Under the pieces are notes generated by a model that saw nothing but the letters and a program-made list of their open reading frames with translations, was not told the origin of the DNA and searched no databases. This document shows positions 1 through 8,648 of a stretch of 46,347 nt of DNA, one piece after another. Position 1 is the stretch's first letter, and the number at the start of each line of letters is the position of its first letter. Both the position numbers and the translations under genes were made by a program. Origin of the DNA: Bacteroidota bacterium (GTDB lineage: Bacteria; Bacteroidota; Bacteroidia; B-17B0; Aurantibacillaceae); contig JABDBZ010000009.1 in NCBI GenBank assembly GCA_013288385.1, positions 1 through 46,347 of the forward strand. The letters run 5' to 3'.

Positions 1-1784
1 TGATGGGAAATGTTGGAACGCAGGATCGTTATGCAGCAACAGGAAATATTAATGTAAAAGAAAGTAAGTTCAATTTTACAATGATGTATTCGCTCAATGC
101 GACTATGACAGGTACAACATTTGGGTATACAAACCAAAACAACTACGATTATAATATACCGGGTAATACACTTGCTTACCAATTAAAAAATAGTACCCTC
201 ACAAGAAATCGTTTTCAGTTTGCAAGAGCAAGTATGGATTATAATATTAATAACCGTAATAATATTGGTATATCGTACAATTTTGTAAAGGGTTTATTTT
301 ATAGCGATGACAGACAAATATTTTCCACAAAAGATAATTCAGGTTTAATAGATACCTGGGGCACCAGACAAAATATTAATTTGGGGGGCTTTACAAATAA
401 CACAGCGCAATTAACGTACCGTAAAACATTTCCAACACCAGGAAAAGAGTTAACGGCCGATGTAACTTACAACCAAGGTGGTGGCCCTGCAACATTTACA
501 TATAGCACATATAACTCGGCAAATATTGGAGGAACAGTTTACGAAGCGGATCCGGTAGTTTCACAGAATAATGGTAAGTCGACAAACAACATGTACACCG
601 CGCAATTGGATTTTGTGAATCCTATTGCAGAAAACAAAAAGATAGAAGCAGGTTTTCGTTTATACAGAAAACAAACTTTATTTGATAATAATATTCAGAA
701 CAAAGTTTTTCCGACCGGAGATTTTGTGAAAGACACTATCCAAAGTACGATATATTCAATTGATGATATGGTTAACGCTGCTTATTTCACTTATACAGGC
801 AAAGGTATTTGGGATCTGGGTTACCAAGGCGGAATCCGTTTTGAAGAAACACATTACTCCGGTAAACTGTTAGATAAGAATGTATCTTTTGGTTACGATT
901 ATCCAAGTAATAAGAATAATATTCTCTTCGCTATTTTTCCTTCATTATATCTCTCTAAAAAAATTGCCGGTAAACACGAATTCCAATTTAACATGAGTCG
1001 TAAGATCGAGCGTCCTAATTTCTTTCAGGTTATGCCGTATATTATGTACAGCGATGCAAGAAATTATAGGATAGGTAATCCAACATTAAAACCGGAGTTG
1101 CTCAATATAGGCGAAATAAATTATAACAATAGTTTCAAAAAAGGAAATTGGCTTTCATCGGCGTACATACGCTATAGCCAACAACCTATTTCAACCTATC
1201 TATATCCGTCACCTACAAATGCAAGCATAACGGTTAATACGTTTGCGAATGGTAAAGATCAATTTCGTTATGGTTTCGAGAATACGTTTCGTGTTAACTG
1301 GACAAAAAAATTCACTACTACAATTAATGCCGATGTGTTTTATGTTTACTTGAATAGCGGTGTTATTAATGGTGCACCTGAAACAGTTTCAAAAGGCTGG
1401 AGTTACAAAGGAAAAATAGGATTGAATTATACTTTGCCATGGAATTTGCAATTGCAGGTTAATGGAAATTACGAAGCGCCGAAAGCAATATTAAATGGAA
1501 GATCGCGCGAATTATATTTTATGGATATAAGTTTAAATAAAATGATTGGTACAAAATGGATCTTCAATGCGATGTTGAGTGATGTATTCAATACCAAACA
1601 ATATGGTTATTACATTTCGATGCCAAACTATTATCAGGAAGTAAGTCGTAGAAGAGAAACACGTTTTGTTCGATTTACAATCACATATCTATTTGGGAAA
1701 TTTGATACGTCCATATTCAAGAAGATGGGTAAAAAGGGTGGTGGCTCAGATCAAAGCCAGGGTCAAGGCGGCGATGGTTTTTAA
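1..1784 (+). CDS. Outer-membrane beta-barrel (TonB-dependent receptor-like) protein, 3' part
   Basis: The reading frame is open from the left edge, so the 5' end lies outside the window; the Met at base 3 is probably internal. About 593 residues are visible. They show alternating aromatic/polar beta-strand patterns, many Asn/Tyr/Gly residues and turns such as NMSRKIERPNFFQ and GNPTLKPE, which are typical of the C-terminal barrel of Bacteroidota TonB-dependent receptors (OMP_b-brl_3 type). The protein ends in a Gly/Gln-rich tail after the last strand instead of the usual terminal aromatic residue. The likely role is TonB-driven uptake across the outer membrane; the substrate cannot be told. 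It converges on ruvC with no spacer. The barrel class is fairly certain, the transport role is inferred. Confidence 0.8.
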   Translation, partial: MGNVGTQDRYAATGNINVKESKFNFTMMYSLNATMTGTTFGYTNQNNYDYNIPGNTLAYQLKNSTLTRNRFQFARASMDYNINNRNNIGISYNFVKGLFYSDDRQIFSTKDNSGLIDTWGTRQNINLGGFTNNTAQLTYRKTFPTPGKELTADVTYNQGGGPATFTYSTYNSANIGGTVYEADPVVSQNNGKSTNNMYTAQLDFVNPIAENKKIEAGFRLYRKQTLFDNNIQNKVFPTGDFVKDTIQSTIYSIDDMVNAAYFTYTGKGIWDLGYQGGIRFEETHYSGKLLDKNVSFGYDYPSNKNNILFAIFPSLYLSKKIAGKHEFQFNMSRKIERPNFFQVMPYIMYSDARNYRIGNPTLKPELLNIGEINYNNSFKKGNWLSSAYIRYSQQPISTYLYPSPTNASITVNTFANGKDQFRYGFENTFRVNWTKKFTTTINADVFYVYLNSGVINGAPETVSKGWSYKGKIGLNYTLPWNLQLQVNGNYEAPKAILNGRSRELYFMDISLNKMIGTKWIFNAMLSDVFNTKQYGYYISMPNYYQEVSRRRETRFVRFTITYLFGKFDTSIFKKMGKKGGGSDQSQGQGGDGF

Positions 1785-2342
1785 TTAAGCCTTCCTCTTC
1801 GGATTATCATTCACAAAAGCCTTCCAGCTTCCGTAACTTTTTTTGGTAGATGTACCTCCGGGTTTACTTTGAAAAAAATGACAAACAGCCGCACCCAAAG
1901 CATCTGTTGCATCTAAATATTGTTTTTCGGTTTCTATTCCCAATAATTGTTTAAGCATGGCGGCAACTTGTTCTTTACTAGCGTTACCGTTTCCTGTAAT
2001 CGACATTTTTATTTTCTTGGGTGAATATTCAGTTATTGGAATATTTTTGCTAAGAGCAGCCGCAATGGCAACGCCTTGTGCGCGACCTAATTTAAGCATG
2101 CTCTGTACATTCTTTCCAAAAAACGGCGCTTCAATGGCTAGCTCGTCTGGTTTATATTCTTCAATAATACCAATAGTGCGTTCAAATATTTTTTGTAAAC
2201 GAAGAGCGTGGTCGTCGAACTTATCTAACTTAATAACACCAATACTTAATGGTTTTATTTTGTTATTGATAATATGAATTAAGCCATAACCCATCACAAT
2301 TGTTCCGGGATCAATACCTAATATTATCTTATCTTTGGTCAT
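1785..2342 (-). CDS. ruvC: Crossover junction endodeoxyribonuclease RuvC
   Basis: RuvC resolves Holliday junctions left by RuvAB branch migration. The acidic catalytic residues are all present: Asp11 in IDPGT, Glu71 in IEAPFF, and Asp144/Asp147 in [12 protein letters not shown] chose the ATG at 2342 (185 residues) because it places the first catalytic strand at the usual position; an upstream in-frame ATG at 2384 would add 14 residues with no family resemblance. A C-terminal tail of about 25 Ser/Lys/Gly-rich residues follows the core. Its stop codon abuts the stop of the barrel gene. No ruvA or ruvB lies nearby, which is common in this phylum. Confidence 0.95.
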   Translation of the reverse strand: MTKDKIILGIDPGTIVMGYGLIHIINNKIKPLSIGVIKLDKFDDHALRLQKIFERTIGIIEEYKPDELAIEAPFFGKNVQSMLKLGRAQGVAIAAALSKNIPITEYSPKKIKMSITGNGNASKEQVAAMLKQLLGIETEKQYLDATDALGAAVCHFFQSKPGGTSTKKSYGSWKAFVNDNPKRKA

Positions 2343-2403
2343 TGTATTATACCAATTGTTATTATAAAATAGTCCACGGGACATTTTATAATTTACAATG
2401 GTT

Positions 2404-2434
2404 AATGCCGATGCGAATATTCGCTGTCGGTATT
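2404..2434. promoter_or_regulatory. Interrupted palindrome between ruvC and the flippase-like gene
   Basis: The perfect 12-base palindrome GCGAATATTCGC (2413-2424) is flanked by CCGA (2408-2411) and TCGG (2427-2430), then by AAT and ATT, giving an extended dyad. It lies in the divergent intergenic space between ruvC and the gene at 2475. It could be an operator, or a hairpin in the leader of the rightward transcript. Its function is unknown; only the symmetry is seen directly. Confidence 0.4.
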
Positions 2435-2474
2435 GTTGTGCAATTTAGCGAATTTGATCGTAACTTTTTAATTA

Positions 2475-3458
2475 GTGAATAGTAAGAAATTAATAGGAAT
2501 CATTTTAAAGATTGTAATTGGTGTGGCGAGCTTTGCGCTTATTTATTGGCGCATTAAAAACGATTTTACTACTGAGAATATCCAAATTTTAAAAGAATCA
2601 TTATTCAGTTTCAAAAGTGTTTTTTGCATCGTATTAAGTATTTTGTTATTTCCAGCTAACTGGGCAATTGAAAGTTACAAATGGATGCTCATTACAAACC
2701 AAACAGAAAAAATAAGTTTTAAAACAGCAATGAAATCTGTTTATGCAGGTGTTTGCATTGGGAACTTAGCTCCAGGCAGAGCAACAGAATTTTTGGCGAA
2801 GATTCATTTTTTTAAACCGGAAAATAAATTAACCATTACTGTTTTACATTTTGTTGGTGGTATGTTTCAATTATCAATTACTATTTTTTGTGGAATGCTG
2901 GCTTTGTTTTTAAGATCGTATTTAAGCGAAAATGTTTATTCGTTAATGAATGTGATTTCTATTAGCATTTCAGCAGTCGTGATGCTGGTTTTTGTTTTAA
3001 TTCTTTTTAATATCAATCGTTTTGTAAGTTGGCTTTATCAAAGATTTAATAGAGAAAATTACGAAGAAGTAAAAGCAATTATTTGGAGTAAGAAATTAAT
3101 ATTTCAACTTTTTAGTTTTTCTATTTTACGCTATATGGTTTTTTCTTTTCAATTTATTTTGTTGTTGTATGTATTCCATTTAAACGTGAATTATCTTCAT
3201 TTACTCATTAGTATTTATATTTATTTTTTATTTACTACTATTATTCCTATGTTCAGTGTTATTGAAGCGGCTGTGCGTACTGCAATTGCACTTATTGTTT
3301 TTTCCGATTTCGGACTTTCCAATTCTGCCTTAGCAATTGTTGCTATTTTATTGTGGCTCATTAATATTGTTTTTCCAAGTATAATTGGCTATTTAATTTT
3401 ATTAAAAGAGAATTTGAATTTCAGTTCCTTTTCACTCAAAAAGCAAAAGGAAATTTGA
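2475..3458 (+). CDS. Flippase-like integral membrane protein (lysylphosphatidylglycerol synthase TM family)
   Basis: The protein has 327 residues and about eight hydrophobic segments spread over its full length. The pattern resembles the LPG_synthase_TM/UPF0104 family (PF03706): a short N-terminal anchor, a conserved NWxIESYKW-like segment, an early GNLAPGRATEF loop and a late PMFSVIEAA segment. Family members are lipid flippases or accessory membrane proteins of glycolipid synthesis. The start is GTG at 2475. The stop overlaps the TTG start of the next gene, a GT2 glycosyltransferase, so the two are probably co-translated and may act on the same glycolipid. The substrate is unknown. Confidence 0.7.
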   Translation: MNSKKLIGIILKIVIGVASFALIYWRIKNDFTTENIQILKESLFSFKSVFCIVLSILLFPANWAIESYKWMLITNQTEKISFKTAMKSVYAGVCIGNLAPGRATEFLAKIHFFKPENKLTITVLHFVGGMFQLSITIFCGMLALFLRSYLSENVYSLMNVISISISAVVMLVFVLILFNINRFVSWLYQRFNRENYEEVKAIIWSKKLIFQLFSFSILRYMVFSFQFILLLYVFHLNVNYLHLLISIYIYFLFTTIIPMFSVIEAAVRTAIALIVFSDFGLSNSALAIVAILLWLINIVFPSIIGYLILLKENLNFSSFSLKKQKEI

Positions 3459-4555
3459 TTTATATTTTTATCATATCTGTTTATTTTTTACTGACTCTAT
3501 TTGTCATAGTTGGTTTTTTATCACACCCAAATTATCAATTACAAAAAACAAATTCTTTAATTCCGGCTTCAATTATTATCACTGCAAGAAATGAGGAAGA
3601 GAATATTGAAAAATGTCTATCTACAATTGCAGCACAAAATTTCCCGAAAGAACTAATTGAAATTATTTTGGTTGATGATGGAAGTACTGATGCCACCCTA
3701 AATAAAGCTACTTTGCTATTTCAAACCTCACGCCTTAATTATAAAATTATTCAAAACAAAAAAGGAATCGGAAAAAAAGAAAGTCTGAAAAAGGCAATTA
3801 ATGAAAGTTTGAATGAATTAATTATTACAAGAGACGCAGACACATTTACTGTATCAAAAGAATGGTTAAGTACAATTGTAAACTATCATCTCAATACAAA
3901 AAAAGAATTTATTATTTGTCCGGTTGCAATTGAAAATGATCAAACGGTCTTAGGAAGTTTGCAAGAAGTAGAGACTGCGATTTTGTCTCTTTTTACTATT
4001 TCATCTTCTTTTTTTAAAGCACCTTTTTTATGCAGTGGGGCCAATTTAGTATTTACAAAAAAAATATTTTACGAAACAAAAGCTTACGAAAATCATTTAC
4101 ATATTCCTTCAGGCGATGATGTATTTTTTTTAGAAGAAGTAAAAGCGTTGAACAAAAATCACATCGGTTATTTAAAAAATAGAGATGCAATAGTTTATAC
4201 TTATCCCGAAAAAACAATCGAAAGTCTTATAGAACAAAAAATTCGTTGGTCGGGCAAAGTGTTTAAAAGTTCCAGTATGCTTAATTGGTTCTCAGCGTTA
4301 ATTATAGCTTTAACTAATTTTACTTGGGCTTGGACACTTTTTTATGTGCTCTTTAGTCAACAAAATGCCCTTATTGGCCTATTTTTTATACCTGCAAAGT
4401 TGTTAATTGACTTTTTGTTAGTATTTTTAGCTGCAAGTTTTATTAAAATTAAGGCTAAAGGTTCATTGGTGCTATTGATTGGGTGTTTATATCCGTTATA
4501 TGCTTCAGTTATAGCAATTTTAGCCACTTTAATGAAGCCAAAATGGAAAAAGTAG
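3455..4555 (+). CDS. Membrane-anchored family 2 glycosyltransferase
   Basis: This is a 366-residue GT-A fold glycosyltransferase. Hydrophobic segments sit at the N-terminus (about residues 1-22) and at the C-terminus (about 275-360). Between them are the nucleotide-sugar motif VDDGSTD, a metal-binding-like RDADT, a SGDD segment that may carry the catalytic Asp, and a QKIRW motif matching the QxxRW signature of processive or lipid-linked GT2 enzymes. The start is TTG at 3455, four bases before the end of the preceding flippase-like gene. The pair suggests synthesis and movement of a membrane glycolipid. Donor and acceptor sugars cannot be inferred. Confidence 0.85.
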   Translation: MIYIFIISVYFLLTLFVIVGFLSHPNYQLQKTNSLIPASIIITARNEEENIEKCLSTIAAQNFPKELIEIILVDDGSTDATLNKATLLFQTSRLNYKIIQNKKGIGKKESLKKAINESLNELIITRDADTFTVSKEWLSTIVNYHLNTKKEFIICPVAIENDQTVLGSLQEVETAILSLFTISSSFFKAPFLCSGANLVFTKKIFYETKAYENHLHIPSGDDVFFLEEVKALNKNHIGYLKNRDAIVYTYPEKTIESLIEQKIRWSGKVFKSSSMLNWFSALIIALTNFTWAWTLFYVLFSQQNALIGLFFIPAKLLIDFLLVFLAASFIKIKAKGSLVLLIGCLYPLYASVIAILATLMKPKWKK

Positions 4556-4558
4556 TAG

Positions 4559-5821
4559 GTGTTTTTTAAAAAGAAAAATAACGATTTTAAATCAGAGTCC
4601 TTAACCGCCGAAACATGGCGCAGGTTCAAAAAGCAAAAGCTATCCATGTTAGGCTTAGTTCTTATTGCTTTTGCTTGTATTATTTCTATTCTTGGCTACC
4701 TCATCACACCAGATTCAACGCCTTACGCCAATAATCAAAAACCTGAACTGCACACGAAACCTCCTGGGTTTACGGTGAAATTTATGTTGGTTAAAAAAAA
4801 TCAGGAACCGGATAAGACTGGCATTTTTGAAAAGATGTTATTTGGCAAACAAGAAGAGAGCACGGCTATCTCAATTTACGATTACGATTTTAGTAACAAC
4901 AATATTATCATATCCGAATATACAGGAGGAAAATCAAATAGTGATGGCATAAAAGTGAAGTATGATTTAGCAGATGTTATTTATGCTTTGGATTTTAAGA
5001 AACCATACGTCTATGATACTTTGAATAATAAAGTTTCTTTTTATGAAATTGGTAACAATAATAAAATCACAAAAACAATTGCGGAACTTCGAGTGGAGGC
5101 AGAAAAAAATAATATCGTGACCCGTAAATATTATTTAGGTACAGATGTTATTGGAAGAGATTTGTTAAGTCGCTTAATGATTGGTACGCGTATTAGTTTA
5201 AGTGTTGGTTTGGTTTCTGTTGTGATATCTTTATTTATCGGAATTTTTTTAGGAGCAATTGCCGGCTATTATAGAGGAGTTGTTGATACTTGTATTATGT
5301 GGCTCATTAATGTGGTTTGGAGTATTCCAACTTTATTATTAGTTATCGCGATTACACTTGTTTTAGGAAAGGGAATTGTGCAGGTATTTATTGCAGTTGG
5401 TTTAACCATGTGGGTTGAGGTGGCACGTGTGGTGCGTGGACAAATATTAAGTATTAGAGAAAAAGAATTCGTGGATGCCGGTAGAGCGTTGGGTTTTAGG
5501 AATATGCGCATCATCACACGCCATGTTTTATCTAATGTAATGGGTCCGGTTGTTGTAATGGCTGCCAGTAATTTTGCTTCTGCAATTTTAACGGAAGCCG
5601 GTTTAAGTTTCTTGGGAATTGGTGCGCAGCCTCCTGTTCCTTCCTGGGGCGAAATGAGTAATGCACATTACGGTTATTTACTTTTAGGGAAAGCTTATCT
5701 GGCAATAGTGCCCGGTATTGCAACGGCAATTTTAGTGCTTTCTTTTATGCTTGTTGGAAATGGATTGCGTGATGCTTTAGACACGCGTAATTTGGATGAT
5801 AAACCAATTGCAGCTACTTAA
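4559..5821 (+). CDS. ABC transporter permease, DppC/OppC family
   Basis: The protein has 420 residues. An N-terminal cytoplasmic segment with ESLTAETWRRFKKQKL precedes the first membrane helix (about 30-52). A non-conserved, probably periplasmic insert of roughly 130 residues follows, and then comes the classic core beginning GTDVIGRDLLSR with five further membrane helices. The coupling-helix loop EFVDAGRALG and the late SFLGIGAQPPVPSWG are diagnostic of oligopeptide/dipeptide permease subunit C. The insert makes it about 120 residues longer than enterobacterial OppC. The start is GTG, three bases after the glycosyltransferase stop. No OppB, ATPase or binding protein is in the window, so the partners are elsewhere. 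Confidence 0.88.
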   Translation: MFFKKKNNDFKSESLTAETWRRFKKQKLSMLGLVLIAFACIISILGYLITPDSTPYANNQKPELHTKPPGFTVKFMLVKKNQEPDKTGIFEKMLFGKQEESTAISIYDYDFSNNNIIISEYTGGKSNSDGIKVKYDLADVIYALDFKKPYVYDTLNNKVSFYEIGNNNKITKTIAELRVEAEKNNIVTRKYYLGTDVIGRDLLSRLMIGTRISLSVGLVSVVISLFIGIFLGAIAGYYRGVVDTCIMWLINVVWSIPTLLLVIAITLVLGKGIVQVFIAVGLTMWVEVARVVRGQILSIREKEFVDAGRALGFRNMRIITRHVLSNVMGPVVVMAASNFASAILTEAGLSFLGIGAQPPVPSWGEMSNAHYGYLLLGKAYLAIVPGIATAILVLSFMLVGNGLRDALDTRNLDDKPIAAT

Positions 5822-5832
5822 GACCTAAAGCC

Positions 5833-5860
5833 TGTTTAATTTATATTTTAAATTTAAACA
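5833..5860. terminator. AT-rich dyad between convergent genes
   Basis: TGTTTAA (5833-5839) is complementary to TTAAACA (5854-5860) around an A/T-only centre, in the 43-base gap between the oppC-like gene and mlaF. The position fits a bidirectional terminator, but the stem has little GC and the call is weak. Confidence 0.35.
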
Positions 5861-5864
5861 AGCT

Positions 5865-6620
5865 CTAAGCTTTATTCTTATAAACCTTCTTGATAAATTC
5901 ACTCGCGAATACAAAATCGTAAAGTTCTTTATTATTTGTATTCAGAATTTCTTCTTTATTACCTGTCCACCAATTTTCACCATGATGAATAAACATAATG
6001 TTTTCGCCAATTCCCATTACGCTATTCATGTCGTGCGTAATTACTACAGTGGTAATATTTAGATCTTGTGTAATTTTCTGAATTAACTCATCAATTACGA
6101 TAGATGTTTTTGGATCGAGACCAGAGTTAGGTTCATCACAAAATAAATAATGCGGATTATTAGCGATGGCTCTCGCCAGCGAGGCTCTTTTTTTCATCCC
6201 ACCACTTAACTCAGATGGGTACAAAGCGTTTTTAGATTGCAACTGAACCCTCTCTAAACAATAATTTACGCGGTCTACTTTTTCAGCCAAACTTAATTCA
6301 GTAAAAAAATCTAAAGGGAAACGAACATTTTCCTCAAGTGTTAGCGAATCAAATAAAGCGCCACCCTGAAAAAGCATTCCTATTTGTGTACGAATTTCTT
6401 GTTTCCCTTTATCATCTAATAATGGAAAATTTTTACCATCATATAATACTTCGCCGGTATCTAATGTATGTAAGCCAACCATCAATTTTAAAAGTGTTGT
6501 TTTACCGCATCCGCTTTCTCCAATAATTAGGTTTGTTTTACCTTGATAAAATTTAAAACTCACATCTTTTACAATGTGTCTATCGCCAAATGTTTTGTTT
6601 ATATTCTTAACCTCAATCAA
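5865..6620 (-). CDS. mlaF: MlaF-like ABC transporter ATP-binding protein
   Basis: A 251-residue ABC ATPase with Walker A GESGCGKTT (about residues 34-42), signature LSGGMKKRASLARA and Walker B YLFCDEPNSGLDP. The GGMKKR form of the signature and the overall length are typical of the MlaF/Ttg2A group, which powers phospholipid movement between the two membranes. Its start overlaps the stop of the MlaE-like permease gene by four bases, so the two subunits are translationally coupled. The MCE-domain partner MlaD is not in this window and must be encoded elsewhere if the complex is complete. Confidence 0.9.
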   Translation of the reverse strand: MIEVKNINKTFGDRHIVKDVSFKFYQGKTNLIIGESGCGKTTLLKLMVGLHTLDTGEVLYDGKNFPLLDDKGKQEIRTQIGMLFQGGALFDSLTLEENVRFPLDFFTELSLAEKVDRVNYCLERVQLQSKNALYPSELSGGMKKRASLARAIANNPHYLFCDEPNSGLDPKTSIVIDELIQKITQDLNITTVVITHDMNSVMGIGENIMFIHHGENWWTGNKEEILNTNNKELYDFVFASEFIKKVYKNKA

Positions 6621-7360
6621 TGACTAAGAAATAAATTAGTTAGAATTAAACTAAAAAATAAAATAAGAATACTACTATATACAACTGCGCTGGTACTACT
6701 TTTACCAACCTCTAACGCACCACCAGTAGTGTAATAGCCAAAATAAGATGATACAGATGTGATGATATATGCAAACACCAATACTTTTGTAAATGAATAA
6801 TATAATTTCCACGGCTCATAAAAAGCCTGAATCCCAAAAATATATTCGTAGCTACTGCAAGCTCCACTACTAACTCCCATAAAGTAACCTCCCAAAATAC
6901 CGAGAAACATACTGATGGCAATTAAAAAAGGAAAAATAATTAGAGATGCAGCTATTTTTGGAAAAATTAAATATCCGGCCGAATTAATACCCATAATTTC
7001 TAAAGCATCAATTTGTTCCGTAATGCGCATCGCGCCAATTTCAGAGGCAATATTGCTACCAACTTTACCTGCTAATATTAAGCTCACAATGGTTGGACTA
7101 AATTCAAGTAAAATAGATTCACGTGTTGTGTAACCTACCGCATATAAAGGCACCCAAGGACTATTAAACCCAAATGCTGCTTGTATAGTGATAATACCAC
7201 CCATAAATACAGAAATGATAGCGATTATTGGAAGTGAGCTTATTCCAATATTGTTTATTTCAAATAAAATTTGACGCCAGTAAACTGATATTTTCTGCGG
7301 TCTGCTGAATGCGCGAAACATCAACATAAAATACCTACCGATGTGAAAAAAAGGCTTCAT
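6617..7360 (-). CDS. mlaE: MlaE-like ABC transporter permease
   Basis: A 247-residue membrane protein of the MlaE/PF02405 family. It has an N-terminal amphipathic helix (about 1-35), then about five membrane segments. The family hallmark is visible as LVLAGKVG-like SLILAGKVGSNIASEIGAMRI with TEQIDALEIMGI directly after it. It is the membrane subunit of a lipid transporter paired with the downstream mlaF gene. The ATG at 7360 gives the full family length. Confidence 0.9.
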   Translation of the reverse strand: MKPFFHIGRYFMLMFRAFSRPQKISVYWRQILFEINNIGISSLPIIAIISVFMGGIITIQAAFGFNSPWVPLYAVGYTTRESILLEFSPTIVSLILAGKVGSNIASEIGAMRITEQIDALEIMGINSAGYLIFPKIAASLIIFPFLIAISMFLGILGGYFMGVSSGACSSYEYIFGIQAFYEPWKLYYSFTKVLVFAYIITSVSSYFGYYTTGGALEVGKSSTSAVVYSSILILFFSLILTNLFLSH

Positions 7361-7408
7361 AACAGCGATAAAATTACTAATTATTAATGTATATTCGTTC
7401 GATTTTTT

Positions 7409-7534
7409 ATGTTTAAACGTTATCTCTCTTTATATTGTATCGTCATCATTTCACTTCTATTATTTCAGAATTGTGCTTCATTTAAGAAGAATAAATGCGA
7501 TTCATGCCCATCATTAACGAAAAGCAGACACTAA
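7409..7534 (+). CDS. Micro-lipoprotein with CxxC motif (copy 1)
   Basis: An ATG-initiated frame of 41 codons. It has a basic start (MFKRY), a hydrophobic stretch ending LLLFQNC that can serve as a relaxed Bacteroidota lipobox with Cys22, and then a short mature part FKKNKCDSCPSL with a CxxC pair at Cys30/Cys33. The neighbouring gene at 7622 encodes the same arrangement, and the shared KKNKCDxCP core makes it much more likely that both are real genes. It is divergent from mlaE. The function is unknown; a lipid-anchored metal or thiol role is only a guess. Confidence 0.6.
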   Translation: MFKRYLSLYCIVIISLLLFQNCASFKKNKCDSCPSLTKSRH

Positions 7535-7602
7535 ATAAATTTTCCTTTGAGCCCTGGGGTTTAACATGTAGTGTACTCTTTTTAAAATCATAAAATTTTG
7601 AC

Positions 7603-7610
7603 TAAATTTG
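7603..7610 (+). promoter_or_regulatory. Bacteroidota -7 element TAAATTTG
   Basis: TAAATTTG matches the TAnnTTTG -7 consensus and ends 11 bases before the ATG at 7622. No clear TTG is seen at -33. It supports independent transcription of the second micro-lipoprotein gene. Confidence 0.5.
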
Positions 7611-7621
7611 ATTAGGCAGCT

Positions 7622-7783
7622 ATGTCTTTAAAACGGATTATAACTTATTGTGTTTTGGGATCATTTTTTATGATCACTTTGGAAGGTTGTTTTCTAAAAA
7701 AAAACAAATGTGATGGTTGCCCGGGGATTATGAAGTATAAAAAAACGAAAAAGGTTCGAAAGCAATCTAAAGGCTCTATTTAG
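7622..7783 (+). CDS. Micro-lipoprotein with CxxC motif (copy 2)
   Basis: An ATG-initiated frame of 53 codons. It starts basic (MSLKRI), has a hydrophobic segment and a good lipobox ITLEGC (Cys23), then FLKKNKCDGCPGI with CxxC at Cys30/Cys33, and a highly basic C-terminal tail rich in Lys/Arg. The core aligns with the product of the gene at 7409. A TAnnTTTG promoter element sits just upstream. The last eight bases overlap the end of the convergent VanZ-like gene. It is probably a membrane-anchored, periplasm- or surface-facing peptide of unknown role. Confidence 0.65.
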   Translation: MSLKRIITYCVLGSFFMITLEGCFLKKNKCDGCPGIMKYKKTKKVRKQSKGSI

Positions 7784-8168
7784 ATTTGATTAAATAATTA
7801 TAGATTTTGTTATAGAAAATCAAAGAGACAATACATCCAAAGGAATTTGCAATAATATCATTCCAGTCTGCACTTCGATTACTAAATAATGTGCCTTGCA
7901 TTATTTCTAATAAACAACCGTAACTAATACAAATAAATAAAAATAAATAGATCTGTTTTTTTTCATTTGTTTTTTGTTTAACAGTCAAAAAAACCAAAGA
8001 GCTTAAAATAAAAAACATGCTTGCATGTACCCATTTATCGAAACTTACCATTTCAAGGAAGCTTACAGATGGGATGTATTGGCCTGGCATAGAACATAAA
8101 CCCAAAATAATTAAACCCCAAATAATGGAAAGTACTAGTGAATATTTTAAAGTGAATTGTTTCATCAT
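7776..8168 (-). CDS. VanZ-like membrane protein
   Basis: A 130-residue protein with four hydrophobic segments. The loop SFDKWVHASMFF and the later SADWNDIIANSFGC match the VanZ-like family (PF04892), whose members carry DK-x-x-H and D-x-x-D-x-x-x-N-x-x-G patterns. The biochemical role of most members is unknown; the name comes from a teicoplanin-resistance gene cluster and does not imply resistance here. The ATG is at 8168, immediately after a predicted terminator of gcvH, so it probably relies on its own promoter or on read-through. Confidence 0.8.
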   Translation of the reverse strand: MMKQFTLKYSLVLSIIWGLIILGLCSMPGQYIPSVSFLEMVSFDKWVHASMFFILSSLVFLTVKQKTNEKKQIYLFLFICISYGCLLEIMQGTLFSNRSADWNDIIANSFGCIVSLIFYNKIYNYLIKSK

Positions 8169-8171
8169 AAA

Positions 8172-8198
8172 AAACCCTTTTCAATTTGAAAAGGGTTT
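8172..8198 (-). terminator. Rho-independent terminator after gcvH
   Basis: AAACCCTTTTCA pairs with its complement TGAAAAGGGTTT around a 3-base loop, and on the minus strand the stem is followed by a run of six T. The hairpin ends just before the VanZ-like ATG. A second, weaker dyad (ACTCACC 8208-8214 with GGTGAGT 8229-8235) lies between it and gcvH. Confidence 0.8.
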
Positions 8199-8250
8199 AT
8201 GTTTTTCACTCACCATAATTTTAATGAAGGTGAGTATATGTTAGAATTAA

Positions 8251-8631
8251 TTATGCTCCAATTAATTTTTTGTAAGCATCAACATTTAATAATTCGTTTA
8301 AATCAGATGTATTAGCAATTTTAATTTTGATCATCCAACCTTTTCCATAAGGATCTTTGTTTACACTTTCAGGTGCGCTATCAATATCTTTATTCATTTC
8401 TAATACTTCACCGGTAACAGGCATTAATAGATCACTTACAGTTTTTACGGCTTCAACTGTTCCAAAAACGGCATCTTTATCAATAGTTTCGCCAATAGTA
8501 TTTACATCAACATAAACAATATCGCCTAATTCTTTTTGAGCAAAATCAGTAATGCCAATTGTAGCGTGATCGCCTTCAACACGAATCCATTCGTGATCTT
8601 TAGTGTATTTTAAGTCTGCAGGAAAATTCAT
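8251..8631 (-). CDS. gcvH: Glycine cleavage system H protein
   Basis: A 126-residue lipoyl carrier that shuttles the methylamine group of glycine between the P, T and L proteins. The lipoyl-lysine site is Lys63 in [15 protein letters not shown], preceded by the standard hammerhead fold, and the N-terminus [12 protein letters not shown] is typical. It is full length. The gene stands alone with its own promoter (8649-8679) and terminator (8172-8198); P and T proteins are not nearby. The one-carbon unit it releases would feed folate metabolism, as do folC and glyA elsewhere in the window. Confidence 0.96.
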   Translation of the reverse strand: MNFPADLKYTKDHEWIRVEGDHATIGITDFAQKELGDIVYVDVNTIGETIDKDAVFGTVEAVKTVSDLLMPVTGEVLEMNKDIDSAPESVNKDPYGKGWMIKIKIANTSDLNELLNVDAYKKLIGA

Positions 8632-8648
8632 GGTTTTTAATTTTGGTA

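Noticed and set aside
7776..8168. Glycopeptide-resistance gene, from the VanZ likeness
   Set aside because: VanZ-like domains are widespread in bacteria without resistance, and no van genes are nearby.
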